Assembly: GCA_002840355.1 (NCBI GenBank) | Contig: PHAL01000025.1 | Coordinates: 1 to 35,997 of the forward strand | Direction: 5' to 3' | Length of the DNA: 35,997 nt | Source of the DNA: Elusimicrobia bacterium HGW-Elusimicrobia-3 | GTDB taxonomy: Bacteria; Elusimicrobiota; Elusimicrobia; Elusimicrobiales; UBA9959 | Shown here: piece after piece, positions 1 through 7,092 of the stretch | Numbering within the stretch: the first letter of the stretch is position 1 | Layout: every line of letters starts with the position of its first letter | Position numbers and translations under genes: made by a program | Notes under the pieces: model-generated | What the model saw: only the letters and a program-made list of their open reading frames with translations | Told to the model about the DNA's origin: nothing | Database searches by the model: none

Positions 1-237
1 GTAGTGGCGGTTGGCGGTCGAGTACTCAACGTGGGAGACGGCGATCGTGACGGTCTTGGAGTCGTCGCGCACCGTGCCGCCCTTGGTGATCTCGGCGTAA
101 GACTTCAGGTTGGCCAGGCCCTTTTCGGACTGGACCTTGACCAGAGCGGTGGTCAGAGTGGATTTGCCGTGGTCGACGTGGCCGATGGTACCGACGTTGA
201 CGTGGGGCTTGCTGCGGTCAAACTTAGCTTTTGCCAT
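1..237 (-). CDS. tuf: Elongation factor Tu, N-terminal part (cut by window edge)
   Basis: EF-Tu carries aminoacyl-tRNA to the ribosome as a GTPase in the cytosol. The 79 residues visible start [20 protein letters not shown] and contain the P-loop GHVDHGKST (residues 19-27) and the SHVEY segment that leads to switch II. The ATG at 235-237 has a strong AGGAGAG ribosome site (244-250). The gene lies downstream of tRNA-Gly(TCC) and tRNA-Thr(GGT) on the same strand, the order known from the E. coli glyT-thrT-tufB region, so co-transcription is likely. The switch I stretch is odd: where most bacterial EF-Tu reads E-x-x-R-G-I-T-I, this reads [10 protein letters not shown]. The Thr that coordinates Mg (T64 here) is kept. 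The rest of the protein lies outside the window. Confidence 0.97.
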   Translation of the reverse strand, partial: MAKAKFDRSKPHVNVGTIGHVDHGKSTLTTALVKVQSEKGLANLKSYAEITKGGTVRDDSKTVTIAVSHVEYSTANRHY

Positions 238-299
238 TTTAATCTCTCCTGAATTATTAGTCTCTTTAAAACCGGGAACCGGATGCTTACAAAAGTGTA

Positions 300-372
300 A
301 GCTGGGGATGGGGATCGAACCCACGACCTTCTCCTTACCATGGAGATGCTCTACCAGCTGAGCTACCCCAGC
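300..372 (-). tRNA. tRNA-Thr(GGT)
   Basis: The minus strand folds as a full cloverleaf. The acceptor stem is GCTGGGG/CCCCAGC, the D arm is GCTCAGCTGGTAGAGC, the anticodon stem TCTCC/GGAGA carries the loop ATGGTAA (anticodon GGT), and the T arm contains GGTTCGATCC. The discriminator base is T. No CCA is encoded at the 3' end. It sits about 60 bases before tuf on the same strand. Confidence 0.96.
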
Positions 373-391
373 ACAAAAACAACTTCTCTTA

Positions 392-634
392 AAGCGGGCG
401 ACACGCGAGCGGCAGCGAGCTTCTGCTATAAGGAACGATTCCCATCGCCCCGAAGCTGAAATCCTGCCTGCTCCTGCAACCCGGCCGACCACTTCCACCG
501 CCTCAAACTCTATAAGCGGGCGACACGCGAGCGGCAGCGAACTTCTGTCTTAAGGAACGATTCCCATCGCCCCAAGGCTAAAACCTTGCTTCACACTACT
601 GCCAGACTGATCACTACATCGCCTCAAACTCTAT
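392..634 (-). repeat. Two tandem tRNA-Gly-derived spacer repeats (about 122 bp each)
   Basis: Units at 392-513 and 514-634 are near-copies. Both begin, on the plus strand, AAGCGGGCGACACGCGAGCG, and both carry AAGGAACGATTCCCATCGCC about 40 bases later. The plus-strand start AAGCGGGCGA is also the start of the plus-strand image of tRNA-Gly at 635. On the minus strand each unit therefore ends like the tRNA 3' end (TCGCCCGCT). Each unit also carries an inverted copy of the tRNA T-arm (GGGCGATGGGAATCG). This lets GGGCGA pair with TCGCCC inside the unit, an acceptor-stem mimic. There is no open reading frame. The middle of each unit differs between copies. The function is unknown; duplication at a tRNA 3' end or a processing signal are both possible. 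Confidence 0.8.
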
Positions 635-635
635 A

Positions 636-706
636 AGCGGGCGATGGGAATCGAACCCACGTGATCAGTTTGGAAAACTGACGTTCTACCATTGAACTAC
701 GCCCGC
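636..706 (-). tRNA. tRNA-Gly(TCC)
   Basis: The minus strand gives acceptor GCGGGCG/CGCCCGC, D arm GTTCAATGGTAGAAC, anticodon stem TCAGT/ACTGA with loop TTTCCAA (anticodon TCC), and T arm GGGTTCGATTCCC. The discriminator is T, as is usual for glycine. CCA is not encoded. It is the first gene of the tRNA-Gly, tRNA-Thr, tuf run. Confidence 0.96.
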
Positions 707-780
707 AAGAGAGTAAATTATATTTATTTCCCCCCCTTTAGTCAAGAAAATGCTGGCTGCGCCGCCTTCCTTTTAATTTA

Positions 781-786
781 TATAAT
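781..786 (+). promoter_or_regulatory. Putative -10 box for the WYL regulator gene
   Basis: TATAAT lies 21 bases before the start codon at 808, in the 100-base gap after tRNA-Gly. No convincing -35 box is seen 16-18 bases upstream, so this is a partial match only. The gene itself has an AAGGGGGCAG ribosome site (797-806). Confidence 0.4.
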
Positions 787-807
787 TGAACCAGCCAAGG
801 GGGCAGC

Positions 808-1752
808 ATGTACCAAAAAGATTCCGGAGATAAAAAGTACTTCAGGGTCCTGAACATCCTTAACAGGCTCAACGAAGGCCCCGTGCGCGTGGCGGACCTC
901 TCCGAAGAGTTCGGCGTCTCGGAGCGCTCCATACAGCGCGACATCGAGCGCATCAACCTCACGGGCTTCCACCTGGACGCGCCGCAGAAAGGGACCTACA
1001 CCTTCGCCGGGGGCGTATCGCTGAAGAATTTCAACCTCACCAGCGAGCAGCTCTCCGTGCTGGTGCTCATGCGCGAGATGGCCGGCGGCATGGGAGGCGC
1101 CATCAAGGAAGCTTTCGACAAGGTCTTCGAGCGGGCCACCGCCAGCGCCGAAACAGACTCCCCCTTCTACGCCGTGGGCCCGCGCTCGCTGAACCCCCTC
1201 ACCCGCAGGTTCTACGAGGACATAGTCTATGCCATAGAGCGCCGCAAGAAACTACAGGTGCGCTACGCCTCCGTCAACGGCGAGAAGGACCGCGTGCTGT
1301 GCCCGGTAAAGATCCTGACCAGCGAGAATTTCTTCTACATGATGGCCTCCTGCGACGGCCGCGAGGCGGACAAGTTCGCCAAGTACCGCGTGGACAGGAT
1401 AAAGCGCCTGGAGATCCTGCCCGACGAGTTCACCCCGCCGTCCGCGCAGGCGATCCGGAAGATCATAGGCCCGGCCACCACCATCTGGGGCGTCAACGAC
1501 GGCAAAAAGACCGCCGTGACGCTGCGCGCCGAAGGCGCCGCCGCAGATTTCCTGCAGAGCAAGGAGATCCTGCCGCGGCAGCGGGTCTCCAAGCCGGGCC
1601 CCGACGGCGCTGTCACCGTGAAGGCCGTTATACACCACCCGATGGAAGTGGTGCCCCTGGTGCTGCACTGGATGCCGGAAATAACCATCGCCGAACCCGC
1701 GCACCTGCGCGAGGAAGTGAAGACCCGCATAGAAGCCTACCTTAAGAAATAA
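808..1752 (+). CDS. WYL-domain transcriptional regulator
   Basis: This is a predicted DNA-binding regulator of the YafY/PafC type. Residues 8-60 form a DeoR-like winged helix (VADLSEEFGVSERSIQRDIE). About residues 130-205 form the WYL domain, where the name-giving triplet is degenerate (FFYMMASCDG). Residues 235-312 match the C-terminal WCX extension (VTLRAEG, LHWMPEITIAEP). WYL domains are thought to sense small ligands or nucleic acids; several members regulate DNA-damage or defence genes. The length (314 aa) is normal. The ATG at 808 follows AAGGGGGCAG. The stop overlaps the next start by one base, so it is probably co-transcribed with the transglutaminase-like and DUF350 genes. No defence genes are adjacent, and its target is unknown. 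Confidence 0.88.
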   Translation: MYQKDSGDKKYFRVLNILNRLNEGPVRVADLSEEFGVSERSIQRDIERINLTGFHLDAPQKGTYTFAGGVSLKNFNLTSEQLSVLVLMREMAGGMGGAIKEAFDKVFERATASAETDSPFYAVGPRSLNPLTRRFYEDIVYAIERRKKLQVRYASVNGEKDRVLCPVKILTSENFFYMMASCDGREADKFAKYRVDRIKRLEILPDEFTPPSAQAIRKIIGPATTIWGVNDGKKTAVTLRAEGAAADFLQSKEILPRQRVSKPGPDGAVTVKAVIHHPMEVVPLVLHWMPEITIAEPAHLREEVKTRIEAYLKK

Positions 1753-2765
1753 TGACAGCCCCCCGCGTAAAGCCCCTTTTCCTGGTCCTCCTGGCAGCCT
1801 GCCTGGGACTGGCGGCGGGGCTTGGCCGGGAATGGGAGGGGCGGCTGGCGGTATCGCCTCAGGGCCGGGACCTGCTGCGCGCCCAGGCCGCAGGCGGAGC
1901 GGACTATACCAGCCGCGAAACCCGCAACGAGCGGGGCACCTCCCAGCGCGTCTACCGCGAGGGCGCCTCGCTGAAGGCGCGGTACGGCTTCATCAATTTC
2001 AACAGGGACCGCCTGGGCGTGACCTTCGGCATGACGGCCAGGGAATACAAAACCTACCTCGCCGGCTACGGCTACCGCGATTCCGACATGGCCAGGCTGA
2101 AGATCTGGCGCGACGCCACCCGGCAGGAGACCTGGGAGCGCACCCTCAGGGCCGCCGGCAAGCGGGCTGCCGAGCAGGCCCTGGCCGAAGTGGACATGGA
2201 TTACGAGACCCGGCTGCGTGGCATGCTGCGCGCGCGGGGCCTGGCGCTGCGCGCCGGCAATCTGGTGGAAGCCGACATGCCCGTGGTGGTAAAGCGCAAT
2301 ATCGCGCTGCTCAAGCCGCTGGCGCTGGCCTTCCAGCGGACCGCGGCCGAGCGGCGCTACACCGAGGAGGAGCTGGTAGGCGCGGTCCTTTCCATGGTGC
2401 AGACCGCCATCCGCTACAAGATACCTCCGGCCCTGGAGGGAGACCTGCACACCTGCGGCCTGCTCCCGCCGGCAAGGGCGCTGCTCTCGGGCTGGGGCGA
2501 CTGCGATACCAAGACCGGCGTTCTGGCCTCCATACTGGGCAACTGGAACGCCATGCGCATGGTAGGCGTGGCCGTGCCGGGCCATTACCTGATGGCCATA
2601 CGCCGCCTGCCCGGCAAGGGCGATTTGTTCGTGCGCTACGAGGGGCTGGAGTACGTGCTGGTGGAGCCGGCCGGGCCGGCCTGGCTGGAGCCCGGCATGG
2701 TAGGGCAGGCCACCACGGCGCTGCTGGCCGGCAACGAGGGCTACAAGCTGGAACCGTTTTTCTAA
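1752..2765 (+). CDS. Exported transglutaminase-like cysteine protein
   Basis: The 337-residue protein has an N-terminal hydrophobic signal (residues 8-24) and a transglutaminase-fold domain in its last third. The likely catalytic residues are Cys251 in SGWGDCDTKTG, His278 in VPGHYLMA and an acidic residue near 305 (VLVEPAG, Glu in place of the usual Asp). Such proteins act as proteases or cross-linking enzymes; bacterial exported versions usually process envelope proteins. The middle (residues 90-200) is charged and helical with no recognised domain. The start ATG overlaps the stop of the WYL gene (TAATG), which argues for translational coupling. The DUF350 gene follows after 16 bases. Substrate and role are not known. 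Confidence 0.75.
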   Translation: MTAPRVKPLFLVLLAACLGLAAGLGREWEGRLAVSPQGRDLLRAQAAGGADYTSRETRNERGTSQRVYREGASLKARYGFINFNRDRLGVTFGMTAREYKTYLAGYGYRDSDMARLKIWRDATRQETWERTLRAAGKRAAEQALAEVDMDYETRLRGMLRARGLALRAGNLVEADMPVVVKRNIALLKPLALAFQRTAAERRYTEEELVGAVLSMVQTAIRYKIPPALEGDLHTCGLLPPARALLSGWGDCDTKTGVLASILGNWNAMRMVGVAVPGHYLMAIRRLPGKGDLFVRYEGLEYVLVEPAGPAWLEPGMVGQATTALLAGNEGYKLEPFF

Positions 2766-2781
2766 AAACTTAGGAGGGGTA

Positions 2782-3324
2782 ATGTTCACAACAAGGGTAC
2801 TGGTAAGTTTCTTCGAGTTCCTGCTGTCGGTGGTGATGAGCGGCTTCATCATCTACCTGACCTACAGGGTCTTCATCAAGGCGAACCCGGACTTCGACAT
2901 GGAGGCGGAGATAAAGAAGGGCAACGTGGCCGTAGGCACGCTGGTCTCCTTCATTTTGGTCTCGGCCTCGCTGATACTGCAGAAGGGCCTGGGCTCGGTG
3001 GTCAGCATGTTCCGCCTGCACCTGTCGGCGCCCGGCGAGAGCGCGCTGGGGCTGGGCAAGCTGGCGCTGCTCACTGCGGCGCACCTGGGCCTCTCCCTGC
3101 TGCTGGCGGTAATAACCATCTCGGTGACGCTGCGCCTGTTCGGCCGGCTGGTGCGCCACCACCTGCACGCCGGCAAGGAGCTGGAGAAGGGCAATCTGGC
3201 CGTGGGCCTGGTGCTGTCGGCCGTGGTGCTGGTGGCGGCGCTATACGTGGGCGAGGGCGTGAGCGCCATCTCCAAAGCCCTGGTGCCGCAGCCTTCCATA
3301 GGTCAGATAGAGATAATGAAGTAA
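2782..3324 (+). CDS. DUF350 inner-membrane protein
   Basis: The 180-residue protein has about four to five hydrophobic helices and two similar halves. Each half carries the DUF350 signature: EIKKGNVAVGTLVSFILVSA near residue 44 and the related ELEKGNLAVGLVLSAVVLVA near residue 134. DUF350 (YjfL-type) proteins are inner-membrane proteins of unknown function, often with two repeats. A strong AGGAGGGG site precedes the ATG. It is the last gene of the WYL/transglutaminase operon and ends just before a clear terminator. Confidence 0.85.
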   Translation: MFTTRVLVSFFEFLLSVVMSGFIIYLTYRVFIKANPDFDMEAEIKKGNVAVGTLVSFILVSASLILQKGLGSVVSMFRLHLSAPGESALGLGKLALLTAAHLGLSLLLAVITISVTLRLFGRLVRHHLHAGKELEKGNLAVGLVLSAVVLVAALYVGEGVSAISKALVPQPSIGQIEIMK

Positions 3325-3344
3325 GCGGCCCGCCTGCGCGGAGA

Positions 3345-3370
3345 ACGGCCCCGGCAGCGGGGCCGTTTTT
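3345..3370 (+). terminator. Rho-independent terminator after DUF350 gene
   Basis: The stem ACGGCCCC/GGGGCCGT with loop GGCAGC is followed by TTTTT. It ends the WYL/transglutaminase/DUF350 operon. Confidence 0.9.
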
Positions 3371-3388
3371 ATTTGGGCACCCACGGCC

Positions 3389-3593
3389 GTACCGGGCCTG
3401 GTCCCTCGCTCCTGGAAGAGGGAACCGTTGCGCGGTTCCCCCCCGAAGCGGGGCCGTCACGCATAAGCCGCATAGCGGCTTTGCGCGACCCCGGCTCGGC
3501 GGTTCCGCTGCGCAAGGAACCGCCTCCGCCCTTGCGGACCGGCGTAAGCCGGTCCTCACCTTCCCCAAAGTCGCTCGGAACCAGGCCCGGTAC
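3389..3593. repeat. Multi-hairpin element with 14-bp terminal inverted repeats
   Basis: The ends GTACCGGGCCTGGT (3389-3402) and ACCAGGCCCGGTAC (3580-3593) are perfect inverted repeats. Between them lie at least four more hairpins: GGGAACCGTTGCGCGGTTCCC-type, AAGCCGCATAGCGGCTT, GGCGGTTCC...GGAACCGCC and GGACCGGCGTAAGCCGGTCC. There is no convincing gene inside. The layout (long outer stem, several inner hairpins, next to a gene end) resembles the shorter elements at 8563-8695 and 35057-35190, but the sequence is different apart from short GTAAGC/GTGAGG-like pieces. It could be a non-autonomous palindromic element or a structured RNA. Confidence 0.7.
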
Positions 3594-3754
3594 AGCCCTA
3601 CACCCTAAACACTTTGCAATTAAACCCGACACACCCTTGTGTTTGTGTCCGTAGCGGCGCAGGATAGCGTAGTCCACCCGGGTTCACCCTTTTCATTATT
3701 TTGCCACCAACAACCCGACAGGCCCTTGTCGGGTTCGCCTGCTATGCTATCGGT
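3594..3754. other. Intergenic stretch with hairpins before small ORF
   Basis: There is no gene here. A perfect 9-bp stem, AACCCGACA/TGTCGGGTT (3712-3735), lies directly before the small ORF. GATAGCGTAG (3663-3672) can pair with CTATGCTATC (3742-3751) around it, with one mismatch that is a G-U pair in RNA. TATGCT at 3743-3748 could be a -10 box placing the transcript start at or near the ATG at 3755. None of these is strong alone. Confidence 0.35.
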
Positions 3755-3943
3755 ATGAACAACAAAAAACACAGGTCAATAATCAGCGCCAGGGCGGGGA
3801 TACTCGGCGGCAGGTTCAGGGGCAGCCTGCGCGTCTACTCGATAGGGGAAGGGGCGGAGGCCGACATCTACTTCTCGTTCAAACTCTGGCAGGCCGCCCT
3901 GCAGCGGCAGCAGCGCCTCTCGGCGGCCTACGCCGCCCGCTAG
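3755..3943 (+). CDS. Small basic hypothetical protein (62 aa)
   Basis: I do not recognise this protein. It starts MNNKKHRSIISARAG, is basic, has no membrane segment and ends AAYAAR. Codons are GC-rich in third position like the neighbours, which supports real coding. An in-frame start 18 codons earlier exists, but it would run through the 3712-3735 hairpin, so I prefer the ATG at 3755. There is no ribosome site before it; a TATGCT 7 bases upstream would make the message leaderless. The next small gene follows 22 bases after its stop. Confidence 0.5.
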   Translation: MNNKKHRSIISARAGILGGRFRGSLRVYSIGEGAEADIYFSFKLWQAALQRQQRLSAAYAAR

Positions 3944-3965
3944 ACTGAAGGGTACGGGGGGTTTT

Positions 3966-4235
3966 ATGTGGGAAATAAAAGGCTGGATCTGCGGCGGTTA
4001 CGTGGCCGCGCGCGAGGACGGGGAAACGGTGTTCATCTACAAGCGCCCGAACTGGGGCTCGGGCCTGAGCGGGCTGAAGAACTTCTTCGAGCTGCGCAGC
4101 CGCGGCGCGCTGATAGGCAGGATCTCCTCTGAGAATTCCTGGCGGCCCGAGGTCAGGGCCGAGTGGCTGGCCGAAACGGACCGGCCCCTCAGCGAGGACG
4201 ACCTGATGGAGATCACCGCCGCCCTCAAATTATAG
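3966..4235 (+). CDS. Hypothetical protein (89 aa)
   Basis: I do not recognise this protein. It begins MWEIKGWICGGYVAAREDGE and contains KRPNWGSGLSGLKNFFELRSR, then an acidic tail ending ITAALKL. It has no signal peptide or membrane helix. A G-rich run (GGGGGG, 3956-3961) precedes the ATG as a possible ribosome site. Codon use fits the surrounding genes. It sits between the small basic ORF and the histidine kinase promoter. Confidence 0.65.
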   Translation: MWEIKGWICGGYVAAREDGETVFIYKRPNWGSGLSGLKNFFELRSRGALIGRISSENSWRPEVRAEWLAETDRPLSEDDLMEITAALKL

Positions 4236-4237
4236 GC

Positions 4238-4265
4238 TTGACCGGCGCGGCAGATATAGTAGAAT
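4238..4265 (+). promoter_or_regulatory. Promoter of the histidine kinase / radical SAM operon
   Basis: TTGACC (4238-4243) and TAGAAT (4260-4265) are separated by 16 bases. This is a good sigma-70-type match, placed 36 bases before the preferred ATG at 4301. Confidence 0.6.
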
Positions 4266-4300
4266 TCCCCTAGCCGGTGGTCCCCGGCAGGGGTGGGGGA

Positions 4301-6235
4301 ATGGACAAACAAAAAGGTTTCCTGGAAGAATCGCTCGCGCAGTCGCAGGGCAAGGATGTCTGCCGCGCCCTTTTCGACGGCTCACCGGACGCCATCTTCC
4401 TGGCCGATCCCAAGACCGGCCTCATCCTTGACGCCAACCAGGCAGCCGAGCGCCTGCTGGGCCGGCCCATCGAGGAGATCATCGGTATGCACCAGACCGC
4501 CCTTCACCCCCCGAAACGGGAGAAGGCCTCACAGCGCATCTTCCAGGAACACTCCGCCTCGGACGGCGAGACCGTTCACGGCGGCCCAGAGGCGCACTAC
4601 GCGCTGCGCGCGGACGGCACCGAGGTGCCGATAGAGATCACCGCCAAGATCATTAAGATAAAGGGCCGCAAGGTACTGCAGGGCTTTTTCCGCGACGTTT
4701 CCGCCCGCAAAAAGACGGAGCTGGCGCTGAAGGAATCCGAGCTCAAGTTCAAGACGCTCACGGAGAAATCCATAGTGGGCGTCTACCTGATACAGGGCGG
4801 CCTGTTCCGCTACGTCAACCCGGTAATGTCCGAGGTCTTCGGCTACTCGCCGGAGGAATTGATAAACAGAAAAGGCCCGCAGGACCTGGTGCAGGCGGAA
4901 GATTGGCCGCTGGTGCAGGAAAGCCTGCGGCGGCGGCTGGACGGCGAGATCAAGTCCCTGAACTACGGTTTCCGCGGCGTCAGAAAGGACGGCGCCGTGA
5001 TCTACGCCGAAGTTTTCGGCACCCGCATAGACTACCTCGGCCAGCCAGCCGTCATCGGCACCCTGCTGGACGTCACGGAGCGCAAGCGTGCGCAGGAGGC
5101 CCTGCGCGAGAGCGAGGAGCGCTACCGCACGCTGGTCGACCACGCCCCGGTGGGCATAGTGGTGCACGCGGCCGGAGCGATGCGCTTCGTCAACAGCAGG
5201 ATGGCGGAGATCGTGCGCGTGGGCGAGCCCGGCGCACTGGTCGGCCGGAACGCAATGGAATTCATGCACCCGGACTCGCGGGACCTGGCCTCCGGGCGCA
5301 TAAGCAAGGCCATGGCCGACGGCGCGCCGCTGCCGGCGGCGGAGGAGCGCCTTATAGCCGAGGACGGCACGGTGGTGGACGTGGAAACGACTTCGGCACC
5401 GCTGATCTACCGCGGCGAGCGCTGCCTGATGGCCATCGTGCAGGACATCACCGCCCGCAAGCTCGCTGAAAAAGAACTCAAGGCCGCCCACGACCAGCTG
5501 CTGGAAGCCAAAGCGCGGCTGGAGGAGCGCGTGACGGAGCGCACCGCCCAGCTGGAGGAACTCAACAAGGAACTGGAAGCTTTCTCCTATTCCGCCGCCC
5601 ACGACCTAAAGGCACCGCTGCGCCGCATCAACGTCTTCTCCGACATGCTGCAGAAAGAAGCCTCCCCCCTGCTCAAGAACGGCACGCAGGAATACCTGGC
5701 CAACATACACAAATCCGTGAACCAGATGACGCGCCTGGTGGACGGCCTGCTCTCGCTGTCCACCACCGGCCGCAGGCCGCTGGAACTGGAGACGGTCTCG
5801 CTTACCGCCCTCCTGGAAGAAGCCCTGACCGAAGTGAAGACCGAGAACCCCGGCCGCGAGATAGAATGGGGCTTCCAAACCCTCCCCGTGGTAAAATGTG
5901 ACAGGGCCATGCTCCGGCAGGTCTTCATCAACCTCCTCGGCAACGCCGCCAAGTATTCCCGCGGCAGCAGCCCGGCGCGCGTGGAGGTCTTTTACTCCTG
6001 CACGGGGCGCGAGCACGTGATAGGAGTACGCGACAACGGGGTAGGCTTCGACATGGAGTACGCCGGCAAGCTTTTCGGCGTCTTCCAGCGGCTGCACCGC
6101 AGCGAGGAATTCGAGGGCACCGGCATAGGCCTGTCCACGGTAAAGCGCATCATCACCCGCCACGGCGGGCGCGTCTGGGCCGAGGCCGAAGCGGGCAAGG
6201 GCGCGGTCTTCTACTTCTCGCTTCCAATCAAATGA
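4301..6235 (+). CDS. Soluble sensor histidine kinase with three PAS domains
   Basis: The kinase senses a cytosolic signal through PAS domains and autophosphorylates on His. With the start at 4301 (644 aa), PAS domains lie near residues 20-135, 145-265 and 270-390. A coiled coil follows (residues 390-425), then the phosphoacceptor His434 in SAAHDLKAPLRR. The ATPase domain has an N box (NLLGNAAKYS), G1 (DNGVGFDM), F box (LFGVFQRLH) and G2 (GTGIGLSTVK). No transmembrane helix is seen. A GTG at 4277 is also in frame, but GGGGTGGGGGA just before 4301 acts better as the ribosome site. Its stop overlaps the start of the radical SAM gene (ATGA). No cognate response regulator is adjacent. Confidence 0.9.
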   Translation: MDKQKGFLEESLAQSQGKDVCRALFDGSPDAIFLADPKTGLILDANQAAERLLGRPIEEIIGMHQTALHPPKREKASQRIFQEHSASDGETVHGGPEAHYALRADGTEVPIEITAKIIKIKGRKVLQGFFRDVSARKKTELALKESELKFKTLTEKSIVGVYLIQGGLFRYVNPVMSEVFGYSPEELINRKGPQDLVQAEDWPLVQESLRRRLDGEIKSLNYGFRGVRKDGAVIYAEVFGTRIDYLGQPAVIGTLLDVTERKRAQEALRESEERYRTLVDHAPVGIVVHAAGAMRFVNSRMAEIVRVGEPGALVGRNAMEFMHPDSRDLASGRISKAMADGAPLPAAEERLIAEDGTVVDVETTSAPLIYRGERCLMAIVQDITARKLAEKELKAAHDQLLEAKARLEERVTERTAQLEELNKELEAFSYSAAHDLKAPLRRINVFSDMLQKEASPLLKNGTQEYLANIHKSVNQMTRLVDGLLSLSTTGRRPLELETVSLTALLEEALTEVKTENPGREIEWGFQTLPVVKCDRAMLRQVFINLLGNAAKYSRGSSPARVEVFYSCTGREHVIGVRDNGVGFDMEYAGKLFGVFQRLHRSEEFEGTGIGLSTVKRIITRHGGRVWAEAEAGKGAVFYFSLPIK

Positions 6236-7059
6236 AAAAGAATTACCGCCGGGCTTTCATAGAGATCACCAACAGCTGCAACCTGGCTTGCCCCTTTTGC
6301 GCCGCCTCCTCCAGGCCGCGGCGGGAAATGCCGCTGGCCCTATTCGAGAAAGCGGCCGCCCAGGCCGGCGCGCTGGCCGAAGTAGTCTCGCTGCACCTGC
6401 TGGGAGAGCCGCTGACCCATTCCGACTTTCCCGCCATACTCGGCGCCTGCTCCAGGCTGGGCCTGCGGGTCAACCTGGTCACCAACGGCACGCTGCTAGG
6501 GGACTATCCCCCCGCCCTCTTCCTGGAAAAATGCCTGGCTCAGGTCTCCATCTCCCTGCAGTCGCTGGCCTGCCTGCCACCGGAGCGGCGGAGTGCCGCC
6601 CTGGCGCGCCTGGCGGCCTTCGCGCTGGCCAAGCCGCCGGGGCTGATAGTCGGCTTCCGCCTGCGCTCCGGTGAGCAGGACGATTTTTACAAGGAGGCGG
6701 TAAAAGCCCTGCTGGCTCATTTCAAAACCACGGCCGCGCCCGGCCCCGACTATGTGCGCCTGGCCGACGGGGTATTCCTTAATTTCGGCGGCCTCTTCGA
6801 CTGGCCCGGCGGCGAGCGGGGCAGGCCCAAGAGCGGCTGCCTGGGGCTGAGGCACCATTTCGGCGTGCTCAGCGACGGCCGCGTAGTGCCCTGCTGCGCC
6901 GACTTCGACGGCGCCCTGGCCCTCGGGAACATAAACGAAAGGCCGCTGGCCGAAATTTTGTCCGCCCCGGGCGCCCTGGCGCTGAAGGACAGCATAGCCG
7001 GGAAAACGGCCATGCCGGCCTACTGCGCCTCCTGCGGCTTCTCCGCCCTCGATAGTTGA
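6232..7059 (+). CDS. Radical SAM protein with SPASM-like C-terminus
   Basis: This is a predicted iron-sulfur enzyme that cleaves S-adenosylmethionine. The [4Fe-4S] motif is C16-x3-C20-x2-C23 (CNLACPFC). The C-terminal part has C203, C221, C222 and C265-x2-C268 in a SPASM/twitch-like arrangement (SDGRVVPCC, CASCGF), which usually binds extra clusters in enzymes that modify peptides or proteins. At 275 aa it is short for a full SPASM enzyme, so a twitch-type domain is possible. Translation is coupled to the histidine kinase by a 4-base ATGA overlap. No precursor peptide gene was found next to it, and the substrate is unknown. Confidence 0.85.
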   Translation: MKKNYRRAFIEITNSCNLACPFCAASSRPRREMPLALFEKAAAQAGALAEVVSLHLLGEPLTHSDFPAILGACSRLGLRVNLVTNGTLLGDYPPALFLEKCLAQVSISLQSLACLPPERRSAALARLAAFALAKPPGLIVGFRLRSGEQDDFYKEAVKALLAHFKTTAAPGPDYVRLADGVFLNFGGLFDWPGGERGRPKSGCLGLRHHFGVLSDGRVVPCCADFDGALALGNINERPLAEILSAPGALALKDSIAGKTAMPAYCASCGFSALDS

Positions 7060-7085
7060 TTTCCATCAACCGCTTTATGTAGTAT
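7056..7085 (+). promoter_or_regulatory. Promoter of mltA, possibly leaderless
   Basis: TTGATT (7056-7061) and TAGTAT (7080-7085) are 18 bases apart. The start codon at 7093 lies 8 bases after the -10 box, where transcription should begin, and there is no ribosome site. The message may be leaderless or nearly so. Confidence 0.55.
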
Positions 7086-7092
7086 TCCTGAT

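Noticed and set aside
392-706. CRISPR array
   Set aside because: There are only two long units related to tRNA-Gly. Unit length and divergence do not match short direct repeats with unique spacers, and no cas genes are present.
3389-3654. 93-codon plus-strand frame across the palindromic element
   Set aside because: It consists of hairpin sequence, its start lies before the terminal repeat, and no ribosome site is present.
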